Positions 53,155-61,214 of a DNA stretch of 64,000 nucleotides are shown piece after piece. The DNA lies in assembly GCF_003627955.1 (NCBI RefSeq), contig NZ_RBWS01000001.1:777036-841035 (forward strand). Reading direction: 5' to 3'. Source of the DNA: Sphingobacterium puteale. GTDB taxonomy: Bacteria > Bacteroidota > Bacteroidia > Sphingobacteriales > Sphingobacteriaceae. The notes below the pieces were generated by a model. That model had not been told where the DNA came from. It did no database searches and was given only the letters and a program-made list of their open reading frames with translations. Numbering within the stretch: the stretch's first letter is position 1; each line of letters begins with the position of its first letter. The translations under genes and the position numbers were made by a program.

Positions 53155-53182
53155 AAAAGCCGGCTCTAGAGCCGGCTTTTTT
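53155..53182 (+). terminator. Rho-independent terminator of ompA
   Basis: AAAAGCCGGCTC/GAGCCGGCTTTT (12-bp stem, two-base loop, 53155-53180) continues into further Ts. It lies 29 nt after the ompA stop. Confidence 0.93.
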
Positions 53183-53309
53183 ATTTTGACAGTATTTATC
53201 CTTAACTTTGTGGATGATATCCAATTTGTGGAAAATTTATTCAAGCAAATTAGATAAGAAATTAGTATTTTGATTTAAGGAACAGAATACTGGTTTTAAA
53301 CTTTTGAGA

Positions 53310-54722
53310 ATGGAAGAGGATTTTGAATTTGAAAACCCCGAAGAAAGAAAAATCTCGGTGGACAGATATGAGGAAATGCTTCGAAACGAGGATCAGTATT
53401 TTTTTGACTCCAAGGCTTTCGAAGGAATAATAGACTACTACGCTGAAAAAAATGACCCTGTAAAGGCTTTACAAGTAACAGAATTTGCGATAAGCCAACA
53501 TCCTTTTGATATTACCTTCCTGTTGAAGCAGGCCCAATTGTTTTCTACAATTCAGCAATACCAGAATGCATTGGCAGCCTTGGACAAGGCGGAACTACTG
53601 GAAGCTTCAGAAGGCGATATATTTTTGATTAGAGGCGGTATATTGGGAAGTATAGGACAGTTTGATGAAGCATTGGATCAGCTATTCAAAGCATTGCCCT
53701 TATTGGACAATAAGGATGAAGTCTACTTTCATGTTGCGATGATTTTTCAGGCGCAAATGAATTATGACAAAGCTATTGTCTATTTAAAGAAAGCGCTTGA
53801 ACTTAATATGGACTATCAGGAAGCTCTCTATGAGCTGGCTTATTGCTATGATGTGCTTGACAGACAAGAAGAAAGTATATCTTTTTATAAAAAATATATT
53901 GACTCCGATCCGTATTCGTATTATGCCTGGTACAATTTGGGTAACTCTTATCATAAAATCAGCAAATTCGAAGAAGCATTGGACGCTTATGACTATGCCA
54001 TATTGATCAAAGAAGACTTCTCGTCGGCTTATTTCAACAAAGGAAATGCACTTGTCAACTTAGACCGCTACCAGGAAGCTTTGGATGTCTATAAACAAAC
54101 CTTCGAATATGAGCAGCCTAGCGCCGACACGTATTGTGCCATAGGGGAATGCTACGAAAAGCTCGAACAAATGGAAGAAGCTCGAAACTACTATAAAAAA
54201 GCCGTGAAGCTAGATGCCGAACTAGCGGATGCCTGGTTTGGTATCGGAGTTACACTGGATTTTGAAGAACGTTATTTTGAATCGCTTCATTTCTACAAAA
54301 AAGCTTTGGAACTGGAAGACACAAATCCAGATTACTGGTTCGCCATCGCAGATGCAAGGTATAAACTACAGCAAATTGATCAAGCTGAGGAAGCTTATAA
54401 GAAAGTTGTTGCACTAAATCCATCCGATATTGATGCTTGGCTAGATTATTCGTCTATCCTATTCGAACAGAGCAAAATGGATGAAGCCATCAATGTGATG
54501 TCGGATGCGATCACACAAAATCCTGAAGCAGCGGAATTATACTATCGTGTAGTGGCTTATCTATTTGCTAATGGACAATACAATGAAGCTTTAAACTTTT
54601 TGGAATTAGGCTTAGCTACAAATCCCGAAAAGCATTACATTCTCTTTGACTACCTCCCCCAATTACAGGGAAATCAAATCATTACTGAGATTGTAAAAAA
54701 ATACACAAAACCAAAAAATTAA
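53310..54722 (+). CDS. cytosolic tetratricopeptide-repeat protein
   Basis: A 470-residue protein from ATG 53310 (MEEDFEFENPEERK; a TTG two codons upstream is the alternative). It has no signal peptide. About twelve TPR units run from residue 35 to the end, with good consensus near YYAWYNLGNSYHKISKFEEA, AYFNKGNALVNLDRYQEALD and DAWFGIGVTLDFEERYFESL. It probably acts as a protein-protein scaffold; no partner is indicated. A -7 element (TAACTTTG, 53203-53210) lies 100 nt upstream. aroE follows after about 100 bp that hold an imperfect stem-loop (54740-54780). Confidence 0.85.
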   Translation: MEEDFEFENPEERKISVDRYEEMLRNEDQYFFDSKAFEGIIDYYAEKNDPVKALQVTEFAISQHPFDITFLLKQAQLFSTIQQYQNALAALDKAELLEASEGDIFLIRGGILGSIGQFDEALDQLFKALPLLDNKDEVYFHVAMIFQAQMNYDKAIVYLKKALELNMDYQEALYELAYCYDVLDRQEESISFYKKYIDSDPYSYYAWYNLGNSYHKISKFEEALDAYDYAILIKEDFSSAYFNKGNALVNLDRYQEALDVYKQTFEYEQPSADTYCAIGECYEKLEQMEEARNYYKKAVKLDAELADAWFGIGVTLDFEERYFESLHFYKKALELEDTNPDYWFAIADARYKLQQIDQAEEAYKKVVALNPSDIDAWLDYSSILFEQSKMDEAINVMSDAITQNPEAAELYYRVVAYLFANGQYNEALNFLELGLATNPEKHYILFDYLPQLQGNQIITEIVKKYTKPKN

Positions 54723-54823
54723 AACAGGAAACAGATAGGTATACCCTTTGGCAATCTTTCAGATTTAACTGAAGGTATATAATTAGATTGAGCGTACAGC
54801 TCAAAGAAGTATTAAACCATTCG

Positions 54824-55582
54824 ATGAAAAAATTAGGTCTGATAGGATATCCGCTGGGGCATTCATTTTCCAAGAAATATTATTTAGAAAAATTTGAAAA
54901 GGAACGTATTGAACATATAGATTATGATCTATATCCAATTGAACGCATAACAGATTTCCCCCCAATTTTTACGAATAACGACTTCTATGGAGTAAATGTT
55001 ACTATTCCCTATAAAATAGAAGTCATGTATTATCTTGACGAGCTGTCAGAAGAGGCCGAGGCCATACAGGCAGTAAACTGTATCCGTATTCGGCACCTAC
55101 CTGACGGCAGGCCCCATCTTAAAGGTTACAATACGGATGCTTATGGCTTTGAAGCTTCACTAAAACCACTTTTGGTTCCTCACGATAAAAAGGCCCTGAT
55201 TCTAGGAAACGGAGGAGCGGCAAAAGCAGTAACTTATGCTTTGGATCAATTAGGCATCACATACAAACTTGTGAGCAGAACCAAACAAATAGACAACTAT
55301 ACCTATGATGAGTTGGATGCCTCAATATTAGCTGATTATACATTAATTATCAACTGTTCTCCCGTAGGCACGTTTCCCAATATAGCAGAATTTCCTCGCT
55401 TACCTTATGAATATATAAATGATCGTCATTTGCTTTATGATCTTATCTATAATCCAGAAGAGACAACCTTCCTAAAGAAAGGCAAAGAAAAAGGTGCTCG
55501 AACTAAAAATGGGTATGAAATGTTACTGCTTCAGGCAGAGAAGAATTGGGAAATTTGGAATAGCGAATCTTTCTCTATTTAG
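54824..55582 (+). CDS. aroE: shikimate dehydrogenase
   Basis: Reduces 3-dehydroshikimate to shikimate with NADPH in aromatic amino acid synthesis. I chose ATG 54824 (MKKLGLIGYPLGHSFSKKYY, 252 residues) over a TTG 12 codons upstream. The substrate site includes GYPLGHSFSKKY and NVTIPYK with the catalytic Lys, plus KGYNTDAYGF with the catalytic Asp. The NADP loop is LGNGGAAKAV, then SRTKQ, and INCSPVGTFP follows. All key residues are present. No other aro gene is nearby. Confidence 0.94.
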   Translation: MKKLGLIGYPLGHSFSKKYYLEKFEKERIEHIDYDLYPIERITDFPPIFTNNDFYGVNVTIPYKIEVMYYLDELSEEAEAIQAVNCIRIRHLPDGRPHLKGYNTDAYGFEASLKPLLVPHDKKALILGNGGAAKAVTYALDQLGITYKLVSRTKQIDNYTYDELDASILADYTLIINCSPVGTFPNIAEFPRLPYEYINDRHLLYDLIYNPEETTFLKKGKEKGARTKNGYEMLLLQAEKNWEIWNSESFSI

Positions 55583-55610
55583 AGATCAATAAAAAATGTA
55601 ATTTTACCAT

Positions 55611-56252
55611 ATGCTAACGATCAGAACATTCACATTCAATCCATACCAAGAAAACACTTACGTATTATATAATGAGCAGAGAAATGCCATTATTATCGAT
55701 CCTGGGATGTATGGTGAAAAAGAGCAGGCCGAGTTTTTGACATTTGTCGATCAACATAATCTCAACCCCCAATCGTTATTGAATACGCATTGCCATATTG
55801 ATCATGTTTTGGGCAATTATTTCATTCATGAGAGGTTTGGTCTTCTTCCTAAATTTCACGAGGGTGAACTATCTATTTTGGTAGCGGTTCAGAACTATGC
55901 TCCTCAAATGGGATTCCGTTATGACATTTCTCCTATTGGAGAAGCATTTTTAAATGATGGAGACAATATCCAGTTAGACAATGACGAATTAGAAGTGATC
56001 CTTGCGCCCGGTCATTCACCTGCACATATCTGCTTCTATTCTGCTGCACAAAAATTCTTAATCGGCGGGGACGTGCTTTTCCGCAACAGCATTGGCCGTA
56101 CTGACCTCCCCGGAGGGAACCATCAGCAACTTTTGGATAGCATCAAACAAAGACTCTATACGCTACCGGATGATACTGTTGTCTATCCCGGTCATGGTCC
56201 ATCAACAACAATAGGATTTGAAAAGAACTCCAATCCATTCATACAAGGATAA
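55611..56252 (+). CDS. MBL-fold metallo-hydrolase (glyoxalase II-like)
   Basis: A 213-residue metallo-beta-lactamase-fold enzyme. The metal ligands are in NTHCHIDHVLGN (His60, His62, Asp64, His65), LAPGHSPAHICFYS and VYPGHGPSTTIGFEK, with the bridging Asp in LIGGDVLFRNSIGRTDLPGG. The short form lacks the C-terminal glutathione-binding domain of classical glyoxalase II, so the true substrate may be another thioester or a persulfide. It lies 28 nt after aroE and 3 nt before the permease gene. Confidence 0.9.
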   Translation: MLTIRTFTFNPYQENTYVLYNEQRNAIIIDPGMYGEKEQAEFLTFVDQHNLNPQSLLNTHCHIDHVLGNYFIHERFGLLPKFHEGELSILVAVQNYAPQMGFRYDISPIGEAFLNDGDNIQLDNDELEVILAPGHSPAHICFYSAAQKFLIGGDVLFRNSIGRTDLPGGNHQQLLDSIKQRLYTLPDDTVVYPGHGPSTTIGFEKNSNPFIQG

Positions 56253-56255
56253 GAT

Positions 56256-57485
56256 ATGAACCTGCCTCTTTTATTTGCCAAAAGATACCTCTTTTCAAAA
56301 AAATCGGTCAACGCAATCAATATCATTTCGTCAATTAGTGTGATCGGGGTTATGGTAAGTAGTGCAGCATTGATTATACTCTTATCCTCATTCAATGGCA
56401 TGGAGGAACTGATTCTATCTATGTATGGTAAATTCGCTCCTGAAATAAAAATAGTGCCTCACAGAGGAAAGCTTTTTACAACAAATAAACCGATTTTTAA
56501 TGAGCTTCGAAAAGATACAAATGTAGTTCATTATACTGAAGTGCTAGAGGAAAAAGTATTACTTCAATATGCAAATCGACAATATATTTCAACGATAAAA
56601 GGAGTCGAACCTCAATCGCTCAATAAAAGCATTGGCGATAGTATACTCGTAGACGGAGCTTATCGACTCATGCAAGACTCGACCAATTTAGCTATACTTG
56701 GAGCAAGCGTTCAAGCCAATCTTGGTATATCCATGCAAAATGAACCCGAACTAATCCAGGTTTACTCACCGAGAAAAGGAGTCAAAAACAGCTCCAACCC
56801 TGCAGAAGAGTTTAATATTAGAGCTATCAGCCCCAGTGGAGTTCTTAGATATCAACAGGACTTCGATAATTTTATTATTACACCCATTTCATTCGCCAAA
56901 GAAGTGCTCGGCGAATATGATCGGGTTTCATCCATCGAATTCTATCTGAAGACAGGTACTAATATTAAATTATTTGAACAACATCTTCAAAAAAAGTTAG
57001 GCACAGATTACATCGTTAAAAACCGCGAAGAACAAAATCCAACGTTATATAAAAACGTGCGTGTAGAGAGATGGGTTGTGTTTTTTATATTAACATTAAT
57101 TAGTGTTATCGCCATTTTCAATATTGTTGGTTCATTGACAATGTTGGTATTGGACAAACAAAAAGACATGACAGTCTTAAAAAGTCTAGGCGGAAATAAC
57201 AGTTTAATTCAGCGTATTTTCTTTTATGAAGGACTAATGATAGCAATTATCGGTTGCGTTTTGGGTTTATTGATCGGTGCAATATTTAATTATATTCAGT
57301 CGACCTATGGTATTATACGAGTTGAAGATGGAGCGAACACAATTTTAGACAGTTATCCCATGGTCAGCAGATGGAGTGACTATGCCTTGGTATTCACTAC
57401 TGTTACCGGTATTTCAGGTTTAGTGTCCTATTTCTCTGCAAAAGTGAGCGTAAAAGAGCTGAACAAACTAAAAGCAACGGATTAA
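56256..57485 (+). CDS. FtsX-like/LolC-LolE-type ABC transporter permease
   Basis: A 409-residue inner-membrane protein with one N-terminal helix (about 20-45, VNAINIISSISVIGVMVSSA). A large periplasmic MacB-like domain follows up to about 265. Three C-terminal helices end the protein (VVFFILTLISVIAIFNIVGS, then GLMIAIIGCVLGLLIGAIFN, then a last one near 380). The conserved DKQKDMTVLKSLGG coupling loop is typical of lipoprotein-releasing LolC/E. No ATPase (LolD) is adjacent. It converges with the next minus-strand gene, their ends overlapping by 4 nt. Confidence 0.88.
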   Translation: MNLPLLFAKRYLFSKKSVNAINIISSISVIGVMVSSAALIILLSSFNGMEELILSMYGKFAPEIKIVPHRGKLFTTNKPIFNELRKDTNVVHYTEVLEEKVLLQYANRQYISTIKGVEPQSLNKSIGDSILVDGAYRLMQDSTNLAILGASVQANLGISMQNEPELIQVYSPRKGVKNSSNPAEEFNIRAISPSGVLRYQQDFDNFIITPISFAKEVLGEYDRVSSIEFYLKTGTNIKLFEQHLQKKLGTDYIVKNREEQNPTLYKNVRVERWVVFFILTLISVIAIFNIVGSLTMLVLDKQKDMTVLKSLGGNNSLIQRIFFYEGLMIAIIGCVLGLLIGAIFNYIQSTYGIIRVEDGANTILDSYPMVSRWSDYALVFTTVTGISGLVSYFSAKVSVKELNKLKATD

Positions 57486-58132
57486 TAGCGTGCACTTTTG
57501 GAACGGCTTTGGCTACCTTTCGTAATTTGTTGAATTAAACTCCCCCAAGCAAAAGGATTTAACAATGGGTTTGCATAACGCTGGTTGATAACTTTATTAT
57601 TCATTGTGTTAAAACTCTGTGCGTTATTGATCGAGCGCATTTCATTGCCGTCGCGAGGTACGACAGCCGCCATGGCGGACAACGATTCATAGGAGAGCGA
57701 TCTTCTTGCACGGACTATATTATCTTCAGATACATCCAGATTCATAAATGCAATATTAAATTCTTCGATACTTGCCCAAGGATAGGGGGTTACCATTGGC
57801 AATTCAGTTACCAAATTTTGCATGACGATATTAGCGGTATATTTGTCGCCGGAAACTTTAGGAATAGTTATGGTAAGTGGATCGAATCCGACGGAAGTAA
57901 AACGAATTGTATCCCCCACGTGAGCCACAAAAGAAAAATAGCCCTCATTATTCGCAGCAACCGCCTCGTTACGGAAAGATAAGTTGGTTACTGTGGCATA
58001 ACCAACAGGAAGCCCGGATCCCACGGTAGTTACAATACCGGAATATTGAATAATCTTCTTTTCTTGCGCTTTCAAAACCGAAGAGTCAAAAAATATAGAT
58101 AGAACTAATAATATAGGGATCAGCAACTTCAT
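57482..58132 (-). CDS. exported carboxypeptidase-regulatory-like domain protein
   Basis: A 216-residue protein with a signal peptide (LLIPILLVLSIFFDSSVLKA). One carboxypeptidase-regulatory-like beta-sandwich is seen in residues 30-105 (YSGIVTTVGSGLPVGYATVT, FSFVAHVGDTIRFTSVGFDP). The C-terminal half has no known motif (YPWASIEEFNIAFMNLDVSE). In Bacteroidota such domains often sit on cell-envelope proteins. A -7 element TAAATTTG (58144-58137) ends exactly four bases before the ATG, predicting a leaderless mRNA. The 3' end overlaps the permease gene by 4 nt. Confidence 0.78.
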   Translation of the reverse strand: MKLLIPILLVLSIFFDSSVLKAQEKKIIQYSGIVTTVGSGLPVGYATVTNLSFRNEAVAANNEGYFSFVAHVGDTIRFTSVGFDPLTITIPKVSGDKYTANIVMQNLVTELPMVTPYPWASIEEFNIAFMNLDVSEDNIVRARRSLSYESLSAMAAVVPRDGNEMRSINNAQSFNTMNNKVINQRYANPLLNPFAWGSLIQQITKGSQSRSKSARY

Positions 58133-58136
58133 AGAA

Positions 58137-58144
58137 CAAATTTA
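58137..58144 (-). promoter_or_regulatory. -7 element, predicted leaderless start
   Basis: On the minus strand this reads TAAATTTG, then TTCT, then the ATG at 58132. The spacing matches that of bamD, ktrA and the SRPBCC gene. No clear -33 TTG is seen. Confidence 0.5.
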
Positions 58145-58189
58145 CACAAAACCGGCTGAGTTAGCCGTTAAATTGTGTTAATAGATAAA

Positions 58190-58483
58190 CTAATTGACCG
58201 AGGGCATCGTCGCATCAGGAGAGTCCGGATCGGTAAGGTTGATGGCTTCTACCGCAGTAACCTCTGGTACAGCTTTCTTGATCGCTTGCTCCAATCCCGC
58301 TTTAAAAGTCATGATGCTCATTGAACATGAAGCACAGGCGCCCAATAGTTTTAATCGCACGACATTATCTGCTGTAATCTCTTCAACACTCACATTTCCG
58401 CCATCAGTTTCCAAATAAGGTCTCAAGGTATCCAATGCTTGCTCCACTTTTTCTTTTAAAGTCATACTCTTTATTAAATTCAT
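58190..58483 (-). CDS. NifU-like Fe-S scaffold/carrier protein
   Basis: A 97-residue protein with a single NifU C-terminal-type domain: LDTLRPYLETDGGNVSVEEI, VVRLKLLGACASCSMSIMTF with the cluster-binding Cys50 and Cys53, and AIKKAVPEVTAVEAI. It carries and delivers 4Fe-4S clusters, possibly to enzymes such as the Nuo subunits. The length equals the domain. Start choice is ambiguous: ATG 58483 gives six more residues than ATG 58465 (MTLKEKVEQ). Confidence 0.92.
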   Translation of the reverse strand: MNLIKSMTLKEKVEQALDTLRPYLETDGGNVSVEEITADNVVRLKLLGACASCSMSIMTFKAGLEQAIKKAVPEVTAVEAINLTDPDSPDATMPSVN

Positions 58484-58671
58484 TGATTGTATATGTAAAG
58501 ATAATCAAATATTTTAAAATCTGTATTTTTCCTCTTCATACGCAAGAGAAAAACAACAAGATCATGACAATACCGCTACTAAATTGCATTCAACGAGTTA
58601 AAGAATGTTAATAAAAAATGTTGTTTTTGGGATCAAATAATTATTAAACTATATTGCACAGTAAAATTTAA

Positions 58672-58702
58672 TTGATTAGTATAACAAATTCACTTATCTT
58701 TG
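58672..58702 (+). promoter_or_regulatory. bamD promoter, predicted leaderless
   Basis: TTG (58672-58674), a 20-nt spacer, then TATCTTTG (58695-58702), an exact -7 match. TAAA and the ATG at 58707 follow. Transcription would begin at or within a base or two of the start codon. Confidence 0.7.
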
Positions 58703-58706
58703 TAAA

Positions 58707-59636
58707 ATGTTTTTAAATAGGCGTATAGCGGCTATCTGTGCCGGCATGATGTTTCTATTGGTGTTTACCGGTTGCAAGAGTAAATTTGAGAAATTGCGCG
58801 CAAGCAATAATATAGCTCAAAAGTATGAAGAAGCCGTAAAACTATATGAGAAAAAGAAATATACAAAGGCATTAGTTTTGTTTGATGACTTGCGGACAAA
58901 ATTCCGCGGACAAGCTGAAGCAGAAAATATCTACTACTATTTGGCTTTTGCCAATTACCGTCTCAAAGATTATACTTCAGCGGCATATCACTTTAAGGAC
59001 TTTGCTGATGTTTACCCGAATAGCGCGCGGGCAGAAGAATGTCGTTTCATGCATGCTTATTGTTACTATTTGGATTCACCCCGGTCAACACTGGATCAGG
59101 CAAACACGAAGAAGGCAATAGATGCCCTACAGCTTTTTGTCAACCTGTATCCCGAATCTGAACGATCTAAAGAAGCTGCAGATCTTATCCAAAAATTACG
59201 GGACAAACTCGAGCTTAAGGCTTTTGCCAATGCTAGGCTCTACTATGACATGGGATTGAATGATGATTATAGAGCCGCTGTCATTGCGTTACAAAATGTA
59301 CTAAAAGAATATCCCGATACAAAATATGCTGAAGAAATTGAATTCCTAACGCTAAAAGCACAATACATCTTCGCTTCGAAAAGTATTCTGCAAAAACAGG
59401 AAAGCAGATATGACGAAACATTGGATTATTACCGTAGCTTTGCTAGCGCTTATCCCAATAGCAAGCATATGAAAGAAGCGGAATCTATCCGTGAAGATTC
59501 GGAAAAAGGAATTAAAACAGCCGCTTCTCACATGAAAGAATATAACAAAGCGGTAGCTGAGCAAGAAGCTTATATAAAAGAACAAAAAGCGAAAAAAGAA
59601 AAAGAAAATACCCAAAAAGATGAGTCAAAAAAATAA
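58707..59636 (+). CDS. bamD: outer-membrane assembly lipoprotein BamD
   Basis: A lipoprotein of the BAM complex that inserts beta-barrel proteins into the outer membrane. The 309 residues start with a lipoprotein signal (MFLNRRIAAICAGMMFLLVF then TGC, Cys23). TPR-like helices follow: YEKKKYTKALVLFDDLRTKF, IYYYLAFANYRLKDYTSAAY, and later DYRAAVIALQNVLKEYPDTK and DYYRSFASAYPNSKHMKEAE. It ends in a Lys/Glu-rich tail (KEQKAKKEKENTQKDESKK). The last 17 nt overlap rpoZ. The next internal Met would remove the signal, so the start at 58707 is firm. Confidence 0.92.
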   Translation: MFLNRRIAAICAGMMFLLVFTGCKSKFEKLRASNNIAQKYEEAVKLYEKKKYTKALVLFDDLRTKFRGQAEAENIYYYLAFANYRLKDYTSAAYHFKDFADVYPNSARAEECRFMHAYCYYLDSPRSTLDQANTKKAIDALQLFVNLYPESERSKEAADLIQKLRDKLELKAFANARLYYDMGLNDDYRAAVIALQNVLKEYPDTKYAEEIEFLTLKAQYIFASKSILQKQESRYDETLDYYRSFASAYPNSKHMKEAESIREDSEKGIKTAASHMKEYNKAVAEQEAYIKEQKAKKEKENTQKDESKK

Positions 59637-59949
59637 CAATTCAATTCCAAATTCTACAGTTACACGTGACTTAAGAAAATTGGACAAAGGAACTGACAAT
59701 ATCTATGAGTCCATTGTAGTTATTTCTAAACGCGCAAATCAAATTGCAGTAGATATTAAAGAAGAACTAAACGGAAAACTTGCTGAGTTTGCAAGCAATA
59801 ACGATAACTTGGAAGAGGTATTCGAAAACCGCGAACAAATAGAGATTTCTAAACACTACGAGCGCATGCCCAAACCTACTTTGGTAGCAATCGATGAGTT
59901 TTTACATGACAAAGTGTACTACAGAAATCCCTCGAAAGAGCAAGACTAA
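59620..59949 (+). CDS. rpoZ: DNA-directed RNA polymerase omega subunit
   Basis: Small RNA polymerase subunit of the Bacteroidota type (RpoZ/Rpb6-like), 109 residues. The conserved part is TVTRDLRKLDKGTDNIYESI and VVISKRANQIAVDIKEELNG, where the ISKRANQI helix matches the omega core. An acidic C-terminal region follows. It starts inside bamD (17-nt overlap) and lies 14 nt before coaBC, so all three are one operon, an arrangement I believe is typical of the phylum. Confidence 0.9.
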   Translation: MSQKNNNSIPNSTVTRDLRKLDKGTDNIYESIVVISKRANQIAVDIKEELNGKLAEFASNNDNLEEVFENREQIEISKHYERMPKPTLVAIDEFLHDKVYYRNPSKEQD

Positions 59950-59963
59950 TCCCAAAATCCACG

Positions 59964-61172
59964 ATGACTTTAGCTGGGAAAAATATTGTAATTGCTGTAT
60001 GCGGCAGCATTGCCGCATACAAAATTGCAAATCTAATTCGTCTGCTCATAAAAGCGGATGCCCGGGTTAAAGTGATTATGTCTGAGGAAGCCACAGCTTT
60101 CATTACCCCGCTTACGCTTTCTACACTTTCCAAAAATCCGGTTTTAATTGACTATTACCAACCAAATACAGGTGAATGGAATAATCATGTGCAAATCGCA
60201 CTGGAAGCTGATTATATACTCGTAGCTCCTGCAACAGCAAATACCATCGCTAAGATGGCTAACGGACTCTGTGATAATCTACTTATGGCAGTATATTTAT
60301 CAGCAAAGTGTCCAGTGTTCTTTGCTCCGGCAATGGATTTAGATATGTGGAAACACCCATCTACACAATCCAATATTGCCAAACTTCGAACTTACGGCAA
60401 TATAATCATCCCTCCTGAAAAAGGGGAGTTAGCCAGTGGGTTAATAGGAGAAGGACGTCTTGCCGAACCAGAGGAACTTTTCCGCTTTTTAGCAGATTTT
60501 GCCAAAGAAAAACTTCCCCTATCGGGCCTAAAGGCGCTCGTATCAGCTGGACCAACGCATGAAGCCATAGATCCTGTCCGCTTTATTGGCAATCATTCCA
60601 GTGGAAAGATGGGCTTTGCCATTGCCCAACAATTAAAGGAACTCGGCGCCGATGTCACATTAGTTTCCGGACCTACTGCACTTCCTCATCCCCAACAAAT
60701 GACAGTCATCCCTGTCACTTCCGCAGCCGAAATGCTTGAAGCCTGTGAAAAATATTTCGACGATGCTTCTATCATTGTCATGAGTGCCGCAGTTGCGGAC
60801 TATACTCCTATCGAAGTGGCATTTCAGAAAATAAAGAAGAAAGAGAATGAATTTTCGATCGCTTTAAAGAAAACAACGGATATTCTCGCAACTTTAGGCA
60901 ACAAAAAGAAGAAAGAACAATTACTGATCGGATTTGCTTTAGAGACCAACAATGAGCTGGAAAACGCCAAAGACAAATTAGTCCGAAAAAATCTCGATTT
61001 TATCGTGCTCAATTCCATGCAGGATCAGGGAGCCGGATTTGCTACAGATACCAATAAAGTCACGATTATCAATCGTTCAGGCGAGAGCAGTGTGTTTCCT
61101 CTGAAATCGAAGGAAGATGTGGCAAAAGATATTTGTTCGCTCATCTTACAACATATTCCTTCGAAAATATAA
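59964..61172 (+). CDS. coaBC: bifunctional CoaBC (PPC synthetase/decarboxylase)
   Basis: Converts 4'-phosphopantothenate to phosphopantetheine in coenzyme A synthesis. The N-terminal flavodoxin-like decarboxylase (1-190) has the FMN motif CGSIAAYK, HVQIALEADYILVAPATANT with the active His, and FAPAMDLDMW. The C-terminal synthetase shows LVSAGPTHEAIDPVRFIGNH, SSGKMGFAIA, MSAAVADYTP and a Lys-rich KKKENEFSIALKKTTDIL. Both domains are complete at 402 residues. It is the last gene of the bamD-rpoZ-coaBC unit. No clear terminator lies before the convergent methyltransferase gene at 61215. Confidence 0.95.
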   Translation: MTLAGKNIVIAVCGSIAAYKIANLIRLLIKADARVKVIMSEEATAFITPLTLSTLSKNPVLIDYYQPNTGEWNNHVQIALEADYILVAPATANTIAKMANGLCDNLLMAVYLSAKCPVFFAPAMDLDMWKHPSTQSNIAKLRTYGNIIIPPEKGELASGLIGEGRLAEPEELFRFLADFAKEKLPLSGLKALVSAGPTHEAIDPVRFIGNHSSGKMGFAIAQQLKELGADVTLVSGPTALPHPQQMTVIPVTSAAEMLEACEKYFDDASIIVMSAAVADYTPIEVAFQKIKKKENEFSIALKKTTDILATLGNKKKKEQLLIGFALETNNELENAKDKLVRKNLDFIVLNSMQDQGAGFATDTNKVTIINRSGESSVFPLKSKEDVAKDICSLILQHIPSKI

Positions 61173-61214
61173 AATCATTTCTGGAATTCGAGCGGCATCT
61201 CAGTTCTCTCCCTC

